From Gammaproteobacteria bacterium (lineage in GTDB: Bacteria > Pseudomonadota > Gammaproteobacteria > UBA4575), in assembly GCA_022824965.1 (NCBI GenBank), contig JAJDYY010000004.1:1-64000 (forward strand): a stretch of DNA of 64,000 nucleotides, given 5' to 3'. Within the stretch, counting starts at the first letter, position 1. Every line of letters starts with the position of its first letter. This document shows, in pieces, positions 55,993 to 64,000 of the stretch. Under the pieces are notes generated by a model. The model had not been told where the DNA came from and made no database searches. It worked only from the letters and a program-made list of their open reading frames with translations. The translations under genes and the position numbers were made by a program.

Positions 55993-56883
55993 TCAGTCTC
56001 CCTGCAGTTGCTTGCGGGCATCGGCCAGGTGTCGGTGTGTACCGGCATCCGGCTTGGGATATTCCAGCCCAAGACTCTGCAGCGTTGCCTTGACGATCTT
56101 GGCCACGCTGTAATGCATGAACGGCTTGTTGTCCGCGGGAATCGTGTACCAGGGGGCCCAGGGCTTGGAGGTGGCCCGGATCATCTGTTCGTAGGCCTCC
56201 ATGTAGTCCGGCCAGTACTCGCGTTCCTCCAGGTCCGCAGGTGACCACTTCCAGTGCTTCTCCTTCTTGTGGAGCCTGCGCATGAATCTCCTTTTTTGTT
56301 CCTCCTGCGACACGTTCAGCCAGAATTTCAGGATCACGGTGCCGTTTCTTGCCAAGTGCCTTTCCATGTCACAGATCGACTGGTAGCGCTCGCGCCACAG
56401 GGTTTTCAGGCCGGGGCGAAGCGCCAGGTTCTGGCTATCCAGCATTTCCGGGTGGACGCGAACCACCAGGACCTCCTCGTAGTAACTGCGGTTGAAAATG
56501 CCGATGCGTCCCTTTTCCGGCATGCACTGGTACGTGCGCCACAGGAAGTCATGTGCAAGTTCGCGCTCCGAGGGTGTTTTGAACGAGTACACCTTGCAGC
56601 CCGCCGGGTTGATGCCGGTCATGACCGCGCGAATGGTGGAATCCTTGCCTGCGGCATCCATCGCCTGGAAAATCATGAGCACGGCACGCGTGCCGCTTGC
56701 GTACAGCACGGGCTGGAGCACCTGCAGTTCCCGGACGATCTTGTTCAGCTTCCTCTTGTAGTCCTTGTTGGAGCCTTGCGAGCCTGCAGGCGGTGTCGTC
56801 GGCAAGGACTGTACGGTAAAGCTTCCGTTCTCTGCCAGATACGGCGAGTTCAGTGCGTGAAACAGGTTCTTTCGGTTACGCAA
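55993..56883 (-). CDS. Polyphosphate kinase 2 family protein
   Basis: A 296-residue PPK2-type kinase, transferring phosphate between polyphosphate and nucleotides. It has the Walker A-like FQAMDAAGKDSTI near residue 73, followed by NRSYYEEVLVVRVHPEM and the lid region NVSQEEQKRRFMRR and W-K-W-S-P-A-D-L. It lies between the HIT gene (convergent) and an AI-2E permease gene on the same strand, 11 bases apart. The class (AMP or ADP specific) is not decided here. Confidence 0.88.
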   Translation of the reverse strand: MRNRKNLFHALNSPYLAENGSFTVQSLPTTPPAGSQGSNKDYKRKLNKIVRELQVLQPVLYASGTRAVLMIFQAMDAAGKDSTIRAVMTGINPAGCKVYSFKTPSERELAHDFLWRTYQCMPEKGRIGIFNRSYYEEVLVVRVHPEMLDSQNLALRPGLKTLWRERYQSICDMERHLARNGTVILKFWLNVSQEEQKRRFMRRLHKKEKHWKWSPADLEEREYWPDYMEAYEQMIRATSKPWAPWYTIPADNKPFMHYSVAKIVKATLQSLGLEYPKPDAGTHRHLADARKQLQGD

Positions 56884-56894
56884 AACAGTGACCC

Positions 56895-57932
56895 CTATTT
56901 TTGAAGTTCGACCTTGTTGCCAAGCAGCACGGCAATCCAGCGTGTCCGCGGCCCGCTTTCCAGGGCGAGCTTCGCCGTCACCGTCAGGGGCACGGACAGG
57001 AACATGCCGACCGGCCCGAACACCCAGCCCCAGAAGACCAGGGACAAAAACACGACCAGGGTGGACAGGCCGACCTGTCGTCCCATCAGCTTGGGCTCGA
57101 TGACATTGCTGATCAGTACGTTGATGACCACGTAGAACACGGCAGACACCAGGGCCGCCCCGGTACCCAGCTGAATGAGCGCCAGCAGGATGGCAGGTAC
57201 GGCGGCAATGACGGAGCCAATGCTCGGGATGTAGTTGAACAGGAATGCGATCACCCCCCAGAGCAGCGGGTAGTCCACTCCGATCAGGGCCAGTGCGCTG
57301 GCGACGGCAACGCCGGTAAACACACTGGTGAGGGTCTTGATGGCCAGGTAGCGATTGACATTGTTTGCGATCGCCGAGAACACGCGTAGCGACTGGTCCG
57401 CATTGGGCAGCCCGGCCTGCAGCTTGCGCGGCATGGAGGATGCCTCGAACAGGATGAACACCACCGTCAGGATAATGAGGAACATGTTCCCGAATACAGA
57501 GCCCAGGCCGTTCAGTATGTCCGCGACCAGCTGCATGGCGGCACCCGGGTTCAGGTAACCGGTCACGGTGTCCATGGACAGGTCACGGCCATGCTGGCTC
57601 ATCCAGGCACTGAGCTGGGAAAGCAGCCCGGAAAGACGCTCCTGATAATGAGGCAGGTCTTGCGAAAAGCTCCTGACCGAGGAGCCGATCAGCACCGACA
57701 GCAGTACGGCGATGGTGATGATGGCCCCCAGCACGGTGAGCATCGCCAGCCAGCGCGGCACCCGGTTTTTTTCCAGCCAGAACAGTGTCGGCGCACTGAT
57801 GATTGCAATGAATACGGACAGCAGAAAAGGAACGACGACGGCCTCGGCAGCCCGAACGCCGGCAACGACCACGACGAATGCCGCCAGGGTAATCAGTGTC
57901 GGCAAGCCGGCCGGTCTGGACGAAATATCCAT
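56895..57932 (-). CDS. AI-2E family transporter (UPF0118)
   Basis: A 345-residue membrane protein with about eight spans and the family motif FLFNYIPSIGSVIAAVP near residue 235, and VIEPKLMGRQVGLSTLVV near 280. Members export diverse compounds and include Na+/H+ antiporters; the substrate is unknown. It is the first gene of the pair with PPK2. Confidence 0.85.
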   Translation of the reverse strand: MDISSRPAGLPTLITLAAFVVVVAGVRAAEAVVVPFLLSVFIAIISAPTLFWLEKNRVPRWLAMLTVLGAIITIAVLLSVLIGSSVRSFSQDLPHYQERLSGLLSQLSAWMSQHGRDLSMDTVTGYLNPGAAMQLVADILNGLGSVFGNMFLIILTVVFILFEASSMPRKLQAGLPNADQSLRVFSAIANNVNRYLAIKTLTSVFTGVAVASALALIGVDYPLLWGVIAFLFNYIPSIGSVIAAVPAILLALIQLGTGAALVSAVFYVVINVLISNVIEPKLMGRQVGLSTLVVFLSLVFWGWVFGPVGMFLSVPLTVTAKLALESGPRTRWIAVLLGNKVELQK

Positions 57933-58259
57933 GTCAGGCTGCCACCCGCTACCTTGGGGATCCGCTTCGGATTCCTGTCAGGGATCGGCTAGTCAACATC
58001 GAAAGGCTCATTCGTGATTTCAGGGTTGGTCATAAACATGTATCGGAAGTCTTGAAATCCATACACTACAGTGTCTGTTGACCGGGGCCTACAATAGACT
58101 TGGTAATTGTAACGTTTTTTCTTACAATACCGTGGTTCGTGCTGCTGCAGCGGGAGTGCTGGGTGCATTCCGGACCCTGGACTGGGAGATGCGATGTGTT
58201 GTGGCATACGTCAATTTGCGAATCACATTAATCATTTTATTAATTTCGGAGTCAAGAAT
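57933..58259. promoter_or_regulatory. Promoter region between the AI-2E permease and the Lpp-like gene
   Basis: No gene in about 325 bases. A TTGACC at 58078 with a weak -10 near 58101 may start transcription of the Lpp-like gene. An inverted repeat, ATTGTAA / TTACAAT (58106-58128, nine-base T-rich spacer), is a candidate operator. Confidence 0.4.
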
Positions 58260-58496
58260 ATGCTAGCCAAGAAACTTCTTTTTTCTGCAGTCTTTGCCTT
58301 AGCGATTGGCGTCACCGCAGGGTGTCAGAGTTCACCGTCCCATGCGGATCTCGCTGAAGTGCGTGCCATGGCAGAAGAGGCACTGCACACTGCTAAAGCT
58401 GCAGCACAGGATGCAGCTGCGGCCAAGGAATGCTGTCATGCAAACACTGAGCGCATGGACCGCATGTTTAATGACTCCATGATGAAGGGGAAGTAG
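58260..58496 (+). CDS. Lpp-like small outer-membrane lipoprotein
   Basis: 78 residues with a signal peptide, lipobox TAGC, and an alanine-rich heptad-like helix (ALHTAKAAAQDAAAAKECCHA). This is the design of Lpp/OprI-type lipoproteins, which form trimeric coiled coils linking the outer membrane to the cell wall. Two adjacent cysteines near the C-terminus are unusual, and the final residues (MMKGK) end in lysine, the residue used for peptidoglycan attachment. A strong terminator follows. Confidence 0.85.
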   Translation: MLAKKLLFSAVFALAIGVTAGCQSSPSHADLAEVRAMAEEALHTAKAAAQDAAAAKECCHANTERMDRMFNDSMMKGK

Positions 58497-58521
58497 TTCA
58501 TACCTTTATCATGACGTACCG

Positions 58522-58549
58522 AGAAAGGGCCCGCTTGCGGGCCCTTTCT
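58522..58549 (+). terminator. Rho-independent terminator of the Lpp-like gene
   Basis: AGAAAGGGCCCGC, a two-base loop, GCGGGCCCTTTCT, then a short T-rich tail. A very stable stem, as usual for highly expressed Lpp genes. Confidence 0.93.
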
Positions 58550-58562
58550 GTTTTCCGGCCTC

Positions 58563-58620
58563 TCGATCTTCAATCCTGATCCCCGTGGCTACGGCGGCGT
58601 TATGCCGACCACGGTGGGCA
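58563..58620 (-). repeat. Degenerate copy of the 3' end of the L,D-transpeptidase gene (copy A)
   Basis: A 58-base segment aligns without gaps to 60088-60145 at 46 of 58 positions. Read on the minus strand it encodes PTVVGITPP and a stop, matching the transpeptidase end PTVVGSMQP. It lies on the far side of a small A+T-rich insertion from the intact gene, so the two copies bracket the insertion. Confidence 0.8.
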
Positions 58621-58648
58621 ACCTCAGCCTTTATTATTAACTGAAGTT

Positions 58649-58680
58649 CGGCCTGCACGTCTTGAGGATAGTGCAGGCCG
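58649..58680. repeat. Perfect inverted repeat beside copy A
   Basis: CGGCCTGCAC and GTGCAGGCCG with a twelve-base loop. No T-run follows on either strand, so it is not a canonical terminator; it may end the minus-strand gene from 59391 or mark the edge of the insertion. Confidence 0.7.
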
Positions 58681-58719
58681 ACTCCCTTCTAGGCTATTAT
58701 CCCGGGTCCCTATCTTGAC

Positions 58720-59391
58720 TTAACCATCAATTTCCGGCGGGATTCCTGAAATCATTGCTTCGTGGCCATATCTACCGGCAGGGCTAAAGTCGCGTCCCTG
58801 ATTCCCTAATAGAGTGCCCATGCCACTAAGCCCTTCTTTAAGCATTCTATCGTAGCCATTACCTAATACATTTTTTGGCCTAAAAATTTCCTGCAATAGC
58901 TTGCCTTGAAAATCTTGCACCGCCTGAACCCTCTCTAATGCCTTAACGATCCTAGCCTTTTCCGCTAGATCTAGCTTTTGTACCTGGAGAGTAGCCTCTA
59001 ATACAGCACGGCTTGCATCAGCCTTGTCGTTGATCTTGCTGAACGATTCTTGTTGATCTACAAGCATCGTATATACTTTTGTTAAATCAACTCCAAGCTC
59101 AGTTTCCTGTTTTGCAATTTGATCAGGCTCTAACGTTAGTGGCTCCGGCTCTTGCCCAGCAGGAAATCCCTGTCTCATTTTCTGCATCTCAGGCCACTGT
59201 GTGCTTTTAACCATATCCGAAACTGACTGAAATTTTGGCCCAAGATAATCGCGTGTAATATCTTCACCCTTCTGATAAAGCCCAGTAACTTTGCCGCTTT
59301 CCAAAATGGTCTTTACAAAATCATCATCCGAGCCATCCGTAGAAATTTTAAGCTGAATCTGTATTCGCGTCTGTTGCGCTCTATTCTCCAT
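58720..59391 (-). CDS. Hypothetical protein, probable insertion cargo
   Basis: A 223-residue soluble protein, rich in charge and with a coiled-coil-like middle (about 110-165). No signal peptide, no recognised domain. The A+T-rich codon use differs from neighbours. It lies inside the segment bracketed by copies of the L,D-transpeptidase 3' end and is divergent from a small membrane protein gene. Confidence 0.6.
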   Translation of the reverse strand: MENRAQQTRIQIQLKISTDGSDDDFVKTILESGKVTGLYQKGEDITRDYLGPKFQSVSDMVKSTQWPEMQKMRQGFPAGQEPEPLTLEPDQIAKQETELGVDLTKVYTMLVDQQESFSKINDKADASRAVLEATLQVQKLDLAEKARIVKALERVQAVQDFQGKLLQEIFRPKNVLGNGYDRMLKEGLSGMGTLLGNQGRDFSPAGRYGHEAMISGIPPEIDG

Positions 59392-59490
59392 TTACCTGTA
59401 CCACAAAAATTTAATGCTAATACAGGATATTGTATCTAGGATATTTTTTAATGCAAGATCATGTATGGCGATCTATAATTTTCAATCTGG

Positions 59491-59967
59491 ATGATAGCCT
59501 GTGCACCTAAAAGAGTCGGGCTTATACAGGCTGCACCCATGGGAACGGAACAGGAACAAACAAATGAAGAAGGATCAGGCCTTAACGAAAATCAATTACA
59601 GCTTTTATTAGAATTAATTCGTTCAACAAAAGAATTTGCGATTGTTGTACTCAAAACCTCTATTCTAATCAATGGCGCTGCCGCCATAGCTTTACTGACT
59701 TTCCTTGGTAACTTTGTATCAGATGGACCAGGTTGCAACACACCAATCTTATACGCAACCGCACTTTTATGCTTCACCATCGGCACTTTTGTAGCTGCAC
59801 TTAGCCCCATATCAGGCTTCCTTTTGAATGTTGAAGCAGTATCAACTGTGAATGAAGATACGTCAGGTAAATTTGGCAAGCTCGCAGTTAAAACAATTGC
59901 CTTGGTAGTTGCTGCATTCCTCCTATTTGGCTTAGGTGTCCTGTTCTCGTTTCTAGCAATATTTTGA
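59491..59967 (+). CDS. Small integral membrane protein, probable insertion cargo
   Basis: About 158 residues from 59491 (or 142 from the ATG at 59539). Three hydrophobic segments follow a polar N-terminus (about residues 50-75, 85-110, 135-158). A stretch GPGCNTPIL separates two of them. No family recognised. It is A+T-rich like the adjacent hypothetical gene, from which it diverges; the pair may be a small two-gene module. Confidence 0.6.
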   Translation: MIACAPKRVGLIQAAPMGTEQEQTNEEGSGLNENQLQLLLELIRSTKEFAIVVLKTSILINGAAAIALLTFLGNFVSDGPGCNTPILYATALLCFTIGTFVAALSPISGFLLNVEAVSTVNEDTSGKFGKLAVKTIALVVAAFLLFGLGVLFSFLAIF

Positions 59968-60087
59968 CGACTACTTATCAATAAAATTCACTTTCTAAAA
60001 TTGGCCTTGCTGCAATTAAATGAGAGGCTGGCAAAGCCGGTGTCCTGCCGAACTACACACTACAAGAAAAGACGTACTTTCCAGTTT

Positions 60088-60145
60088 TCGATCTTCAACC
60101 ATACTCTCCGTGACTACGGCTGCATGGAGCCGACTACGGTGGGCA
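60088..60145 (-). repeat. 3' end of the L,D-transpeptidase gene (copy B), direct repeat partner
   Basis: The intact gene's final codons and downstream bases, matched by a degenerate copy at 58563-58620 in the same orientation. The two enclose about 1.5 kb of A+T-rich DNA. Confidence 0.8.
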
Positions 60146-61034
60146 GTCCGTTCTTTCCCTTGGCCAGACGCCTCGCAAGCTGCCAGTCGATGCGATAGCC
60201 GTTGCCGCTCCCCGTCGCACCCGTAATGGTGCTCACCAGCTGGGTCAGGTTCGAGCCCGGCCGGCGGCCCTCCCAGGTTCCAGGATGCATTTCCGCATAC
60301 AGCTTGTTACGGTGCCAGGCCACCTTGTAGGGTTGGTTGACGATGGTGACCGGCGTGTCAATGGGAATCCTCTGAAACAGGTCCTTGATGTCGTCCGGGC
60401 GCAGGCGAATGCAGCCGTGGGTCACCCGCATGCCGATTCCTCTCGGTTCATTGGTGCCGTGGATGACGTAGCTGGGTAGCGCCATGTACAGGGCAAACTT
60501 GCCCAGCGGGTTGTCGGGCCCCGGCGGGACCACACTCTCCAGCGGCCTGCCCTTGCGCGCGTATTCCTCGCGGATGGACTTCGGAGGATACCAGGTAGGG
60601 TTTTGCTTTTTCCGGATGATGCGCGTAAGACCCAGGGGGGTGTCCCAGCCTTGCCGGCCGATGCTGATCGGATAGGTATACACGTATTGAGGAGAGCCGT
60701 TGTGGCTTTTCGGGTAGTAGTACAGGCGCATCTCGGCCAGGTTGAGCACGATGCCCTCGCGCTTGCTGTCAGGCAAGATGTACTGTGTGGGCACCACCAC
60801 CTGTGTGCCCTTGCCCGGCAGCCATGGATCCACCGTCGGGTTGGCCATGACCAGTTCCTCATAGCCCACCCCGAACCTTTTTGCCAGCTTGATGAAGGTG
60901 TCCTCGTAACTCGTACTGATGATCGTCAGGTTGCCAATGATCGGGCTGGCATCTGAAGGAAGCGGATAGCGCTCGGCATGCACGGGCAGTGCCAGCGCGA
61001 GGAAAAGAAAACCCAGACCAACAAGTTTTTTCAT
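60114..61034 (-). CDS. L,D-transpeptidase (ErfK/YbiS-type) with LysM-like domain
   Basis: A 306-residue exported enzyme that forms 3-3 cross-links in peptidoglycan or attaches Lpp-like lipoproteins to it. Signal peptide (MKKLVGLGFLFLALALPVHA), a LysM-like region (DTFIKLAKRFGVGYEELVMAN near 45), and a YkuD domain with the catalytic THGCIRLRPDDIKD near 205. Because an Lpp-like protein ending in lysine is encoded 1.6 kb away, lipoprotein attachment is a plausible role. Confidence 0.92.
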   Translation of the reverse strand: MKKLVGLGFLFLALALPVHAERYPLPSDASPIIGNLTIISTSYEDTFIKLAKRFGVGYEELVMANPTVDPWLPGKGTQVVVPTQYILPDSKREGIVLNLAEMRLYYYPKSHNGSPQYVYTYPISIGRQGWDTPLGLTRIIRKKQNPTWYPPKSIREEYARKGRPLESVVPPGPDNPLGKFALYMALPSYVIHGTNEPRGIGMRVTHGCIRLRPDDIKDLFQRIPIDTPVTIVNQPYKVAWHRNKLYAEMHPGTWEGRRPGSNLTQLVSTITGATGSGNGYRIDWQLARRLAKGKNGLPTVVGSMQP

Positions 61035-61122
61035 GGGCGCTGCATTCCGTACGGGGTGGTGTGTCCTGCGCGCATTGTACAGGGAACCGGCACGGATTGA
61101 ACGCCCCAGAGCCCCGCCTGCC

Positions 61123-62484
61123 CTAGCCTTCGGATTTCACGGCAAGCTCGATACCCCGCTCGGCGACATCCACCAGCATGCGGATTTCTTCTTTCGTGAT
61201 GACATACGGTGGCATGAAGTACACCACATTCGCCATGGGCCGTAGCAGGACCCCGTGCTGCAGGGCGTATCGATACACCTGCAGGCCGCGTCTTTGCTGC
61301 CAGGGAAACGGCTCGCGGCTGGCCTTGTCCTTGACCAGCTCGATCGCCACGATCATGCCGCACTGGCGGACCTCTGCGACGTTCGGGTGATCCCTGAAGC
61401 GTTCGCACTGTTCGGCAAATTCCCGGCTCAGTTTACGGTTGGCCTCGATCACGTTCTCTTCCTTGAAGATCTCCAGGGTGGCCAGTGCCGCCGCACACCC
61501 CAGCGCGCTGCCCGTGTAGCTGTGGGAGTGCATGAAGGCATTCAGGGTCTCATACTCGTCATAGAAGGCCTCATACACCGGGTCGGTGGTCAGCACCGCC
61601 GACATCGGCAGGTACCCGCCGGTCAGTGCCTTGGACAGGCACATGAAGTCCGGAGCGATACCGGCCTGCTCACAGGCAAACATCGTGCCGGTGCGGCCAA
61701 ACCCCACGGCGATCTCATCGGCAATCAGGTGCACGCCATACTTATCGCAGGCCTCGCGCAGCAGGCTCAGGTATTTTGGCGAATACATCCGCATTCCGCC
61801 TGCACACTGAACGAGTGGCTCAACGATCACGGCACACACCTCTTCATGGTGTTCTTGCAGGACCGCCTCCATGTGCGAAAACATGCGAATCGCATACTCC
61901 TGTGCGCTCTCGCCGGGCTCGCTGTGAAAACTGTCCGGACTCGGCACGGTGATGGTATCGAGCAGCAGCGGCTCGTAGGTCTCGCGGAACAGGGCGACGT
62001 CGCCCATGGAAAGGGCACCCAGCGTCTCGCCGTGGTACGAGTTGCTGAGATTGACAAACCGGGTCTTGCGCTCCCGGCCCCGGTTTCTCCAGTAATGAAA
62101 GCTCATCTTGATGGCGACTTCGATGGCCGAGGAGCCGTTGTCCGCATAGAAGCACCGGGTCAGCGAAGCCGGCATGATGTCGACGAGCTGTTCGGACAGG
62201 CGGATGACGGGCTCGTGGGAACAGCCGGCGAGCAGTACGTGGTCGAGTTCCTGCAGTTGCCGGCTGATCGCCTGGCTGATTCTCTCATTGCAGTGCCCGA
62301 AGATGTTCACCCACCATGAGCTGATGGCATCGAGATAGCGGTTGCCGTCGAAATCTTCCAGCCAGACGCCCCTGGCCTTCTTGACCAGCAGCATGGGCAG
62401 GGACTCGTGGTCCTTCATCTGCGTGCACGGATGCCATACCGTGGCAAGATCCCTTTGCCCCAGCTTCGAGGTTTGTGTGGTCAT
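61123..62484 (-). CDS. bioA: Adenosylmethionine-8-amino-7-oxononanoate aminotransferase
   Basis: A 453-residue PLP enzyme of biotin synthesis. WHPCTQMKDHE near residue 17, SSWWVNIFGH near 52, DEIAVGFGRTGTMFACE near 254 and the PLP lysine region SKALTGGYLPMSAV near 283 are all typical of BioA. It diverges from a class V aminotransferase gene, about 40 bases apart, and no other bio gene is visible in the window. Confidence 0.95.
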   Translation of the reverse strand: MTTQTSKLGQRDLATVWHPCTQMKDHESLPMLLVKKARGVWLEDFDGNRYLDAISSWWVNIFGHCNERISQAISRQLQELDHVLLAGCSHEPVIRLSEQLVDIMPASLTRCFYADNGSSAIEVAIKMSFHYWRNRGRERKTRFVNLSNSYHGETLGALSMGDVALFRETYEPLLLDTITVPSPDSFHSEPGESAQEYAIRMFSHMEAVLQEHHEEVCAVIVEPLVQCAGGMRMYSPKYLSLLREACDKYGVHLIADEIAVGFGRTGTMFACEQAGIAPDFMCLSKALTGGYLPMSAVLTTDPVYEAFYDEYETLNAFMHSHSYTGSALGCAAALATLEIFKEENVIEANRKLSREFAEQCERFRDHPNVAEVRQCGMIVAIELVKDKASREPFPWQQRRGLQVYRYALQHGVLLRPMANVVYFMPPYVITKEEIRMLVDVAERGIELAVKSEG

Positions 62485-62526
62485 GGCGGCTTTCAGCTCG
62501 TCTTCAGATTCATGCTACTCTACTGC

Positions 62527-63660
62527 ATGCGCCGCGAATGGGCACATGAATTCCCGCACCGGGCCGGTCTTGTGCATCTGAACCATGCCGGCGTCGCACC
62601 TTGGCCTGCGCGCACTGCAAGGGCCGTCGCCGCATTCGCCACGGAAAACACCCGTCACAGTACCGAAAATATTCTGCAATGGAAACAGAAAGAGTCCGCA
62701 TTGCGCACCAAATGCCGGCAACTGATTCATGCAGAAGATACCGGTGACATCGCACTGGTCAAAAATACCTCCGAAGGCCTCTCCATGGTGGCGTACGGGA
62801 TCCCCTGGAAAGCGGGCGAGAACGTCGTTTTTGCAAGACAGGAATTCCCGTCCAACCGCATCCTCTGGCAATCCCTGCAAGCGCGCTTCGGGATGGATGC
62901 AAGGTGCGTCGACCTGAGCCAGGCGCAAACCCCGGAGGACGCCCTGTTCAGCCAGGTGGACCGGCACACGCGGCTCATCTCGGTCAGTGCGGTTCAGTAT
63001 GACGATGGCCTGCGCATGGATCTTGCCAGAATCAGTGAGTTCTGCCGGGCCCGGGGAATCCTGTTCTGTATCGATGCCATCCAGATGCTGGGAGCCATTC
63101 CCTTCGACCTGACCGAAACCCCGGCGGACTTCGTCATCGCAGACGGCCACAAGTGGCTGCTGGGCCCGGAAGGCATTGGCCTGTTCTACTGCAACCCCGA
63201 CCGGCGCGACCTGCTGCAGCTCAACCAGTTCGGCTGGCACATGCTGGAGAACCCGGGCGATTTCGAGTCCCAGCAATGGGAAACGGCGAAAGATGCCACG
63301 CGTTTCGAGTGCGGCACCCTGAACCATGTAGGCATTCATGCCATGCATGAAAGCCTGCACATGCTGCTCGAGATCGGCATTGAAGCCATACATGATATGG
63401 TATCTTCAAATATTTCTTATCTTATTGATATATCAATGGATAACGGACTCGATATCGTCAGCAACACGGACCCCGACCGGCGCTCTGGCATCGTGACGGT
63501 GCGCCGGGCAGGCACCGACAGCCATGCCCTGTTCCGCTTCCTGCTAGGTTCCGGGATCCTCTGTGCCCACCGCTGCCAGGGCATCCGCTTTTCACCCCAT
63601 TTCTATACCTCCAGAGACGATCTGGACCATGCCCTCAGGCTGGTCTGCGAGTATGTATAA
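62527..63660 (+). CDS. Class V aminotransferase family protein
   Basis: About 377 residues from the ATG at 62527 (62512 possible). LVHLNHAGVAPWP near the start, FCIDAIQMLGAIPFDL near residue 182, and the PLP lysine in IADGHKWLLGPEGIGLFYC near 207 define the class V fold, shared by cysteine desulfurases and isopenicillin epimerase-like enzymes. The desulfurase active cysteine loop is not recognisable. It diverges from bioA, about 40 bases apart. Confidence 0.87.
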   Translation: MRREWAHEFPHRAGLVHLNHAGVAPWPARTARAVAAFATENTRHSTENILQWKQKESALRTKCRQLIHAEDTGDIALVKNTSEGLSMVAYGIPWKAGENVVFARQEFPSNRILWQSLQARFGMDARCVDLSQAQTPEDALFSQVDRHTRLISVSAVQYDDGLRMDLARISEFCRARGILFCIDAIQMLGAIPFDLTETPADFVIADGHKWLLGPEGIGLFYCNPDRRDLLQLNQFGWHMLENPGDFESQQWETAKDATRFECGTLNHVGIHAMHESLHMLLEIGIEAIHDMVSSNISYLIDISMDNGLDIVSNTDPDRRSGIVTVRRAGTDSHALFRFLLGSGILCAHRCQGIRFSPHFYTSRDDLDHALRLVCEYV

Positions 63661-63698
63661 TCATTCTCAGTCCCGTACAACCCTGAGGTTTGTGCCGC

Positions 63699-64000
63699 AT
63701 GACCCAGCCGGCCATCTACATCATTGATGGAAGTCGATCACCGTTTCTCAAGGCGCAGGGGCGACCCGGCCCCTTCCAGGCGTCTGATCTCGCGGTAGTC
63801 TCTGCACAGCCGCTGCTGATGCGCCAGCCCTTCGCACCGGATGCGCTGGATGAGGTCATCGTCGGCAGCGTGTCCCCCGGGGTCGATGAGGCCAACATTG
63901 CACGCGTCATTGCCCTGCGCCTGGGCTGTGGGCACCGCATGCCCGCCTGGACCGTGCAGCGCAACTGTGCATCCGGAATGCAGGCCATCGACTCGGCCTG
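63699..64000 (+). CDS. Thiolase (acetyl-CoA acyltransferase), 5' part only
   Basis: The window ends after about 100 residues. IYIIDGSRSPFLKAQG at the start and the nucleophilic cysteine motif VQRNCASGMQAID near residue 88 identify a thiolase of fatty-acid beta-oxidation or acetoacetyl-CoA type; the start resembles FadI. The frame has no stop inside the window. Confidence 0.85.
   Translation, partial: MTQPAIYIIDGSRSPFLKAQGRPGPFQASDLAVVSAQPLLMRQPFAPDALDEVIVGSVSPGVDEANIARVIALRLGCGHRMPAWTVQRNCASGMQAIDSA

Overview
The window looks like a chromosomal segment of a sulfur-oxidising gammaproteobacterium. The evidence is a flavocytochrome c sulfide dehydrogenase (fcc) pair and a DsrE2-type protein, a single-chain PurL of about 1300 residues, the order glyA-nrdR-ribD-ribE-ribH-nusB-thiL-pgpA, a tmRNA whose tag reads ANDDNYALAA, an Lpp-like lipoprotein, and an exbB-exbD-exbD-tonB set. 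The genus cannot be read from the sequence. Most of the window is moderately GC-rich. Three stretches are visibly richer in A+T and behave as accessory DNA: 10.5-11.8 kb, 25.0-32.6 kb and 58.6-60.0 kb.

Layout. 0-0.14 kb: edge of an insertion sequence. 0.28-4.2 kb: sulfur and redox genes (two-haem cytochrome c, FccB, a single-haem DUF3365 protein, an NsrR-like Rrf2 regulator, DsrE2). 4.4-7.2 kb: tRNA-Glu, then an overlapping GCS2-ligase/M14-hydrolase pair. 7.2-10.5 kb: a fatty-acid-hydroxylase-type membrane enzyme, an outer-membrane barrel and a TbpB-like lipoprotein. 10.5-11.8 kb: HicB, a frameshifted HicA and a frameshifted ImmA/IrrE protease. 12.0-24.5 kb: core housekeeping genes, nearly all on the minus strand (tRNA-Ala, gltX, pgpA, thiL, nusB, ribH, ribE, ribD, nrdR, glyA, an HDAC-fold deacetylase, purL).

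24.7-36 kb: a defence island starting at the 3' end of ssrA (tmRNA), a classical integration site. It holds an SF2 helicase converging on an AIPR-family protein whose 5' end is fused into a truncated dndC; intact dndD and dndE; a dead mrr-like fragment; higA with a truncated higB; and two Fic proteins, each preceded by a strong inverted-repeat array. The sulfur-transfer part of DndC is gone, so ordinary phosphorothioation is not supported. The remaining helicase/AIPR/DndC-tail/DndD/DndE set is either decaying or a rearranged system, and it is the most interesting part of the window.

36-64 kb: DUF3050, an outer-membrane barrel, a rhodanese, a phosphoribosyltransferase, an AddA/AddB-type helicase-nuclease pair, bacterioferritin with its ferredoxin, a TM0106-type nuclease-helicase, the ExbB/ExbD/TonB motor next to a TonB-dependent receptor (together an iron and Fe-S neighbourhood), PPK2, an AI-2E permease, an Lpp-like lipoprotein, a small A+T-rich insertion flanked by copies of the 3' end of an L,D-transpeptidase gene, bioA, a class V aminotransferase and the start of a thiolase.
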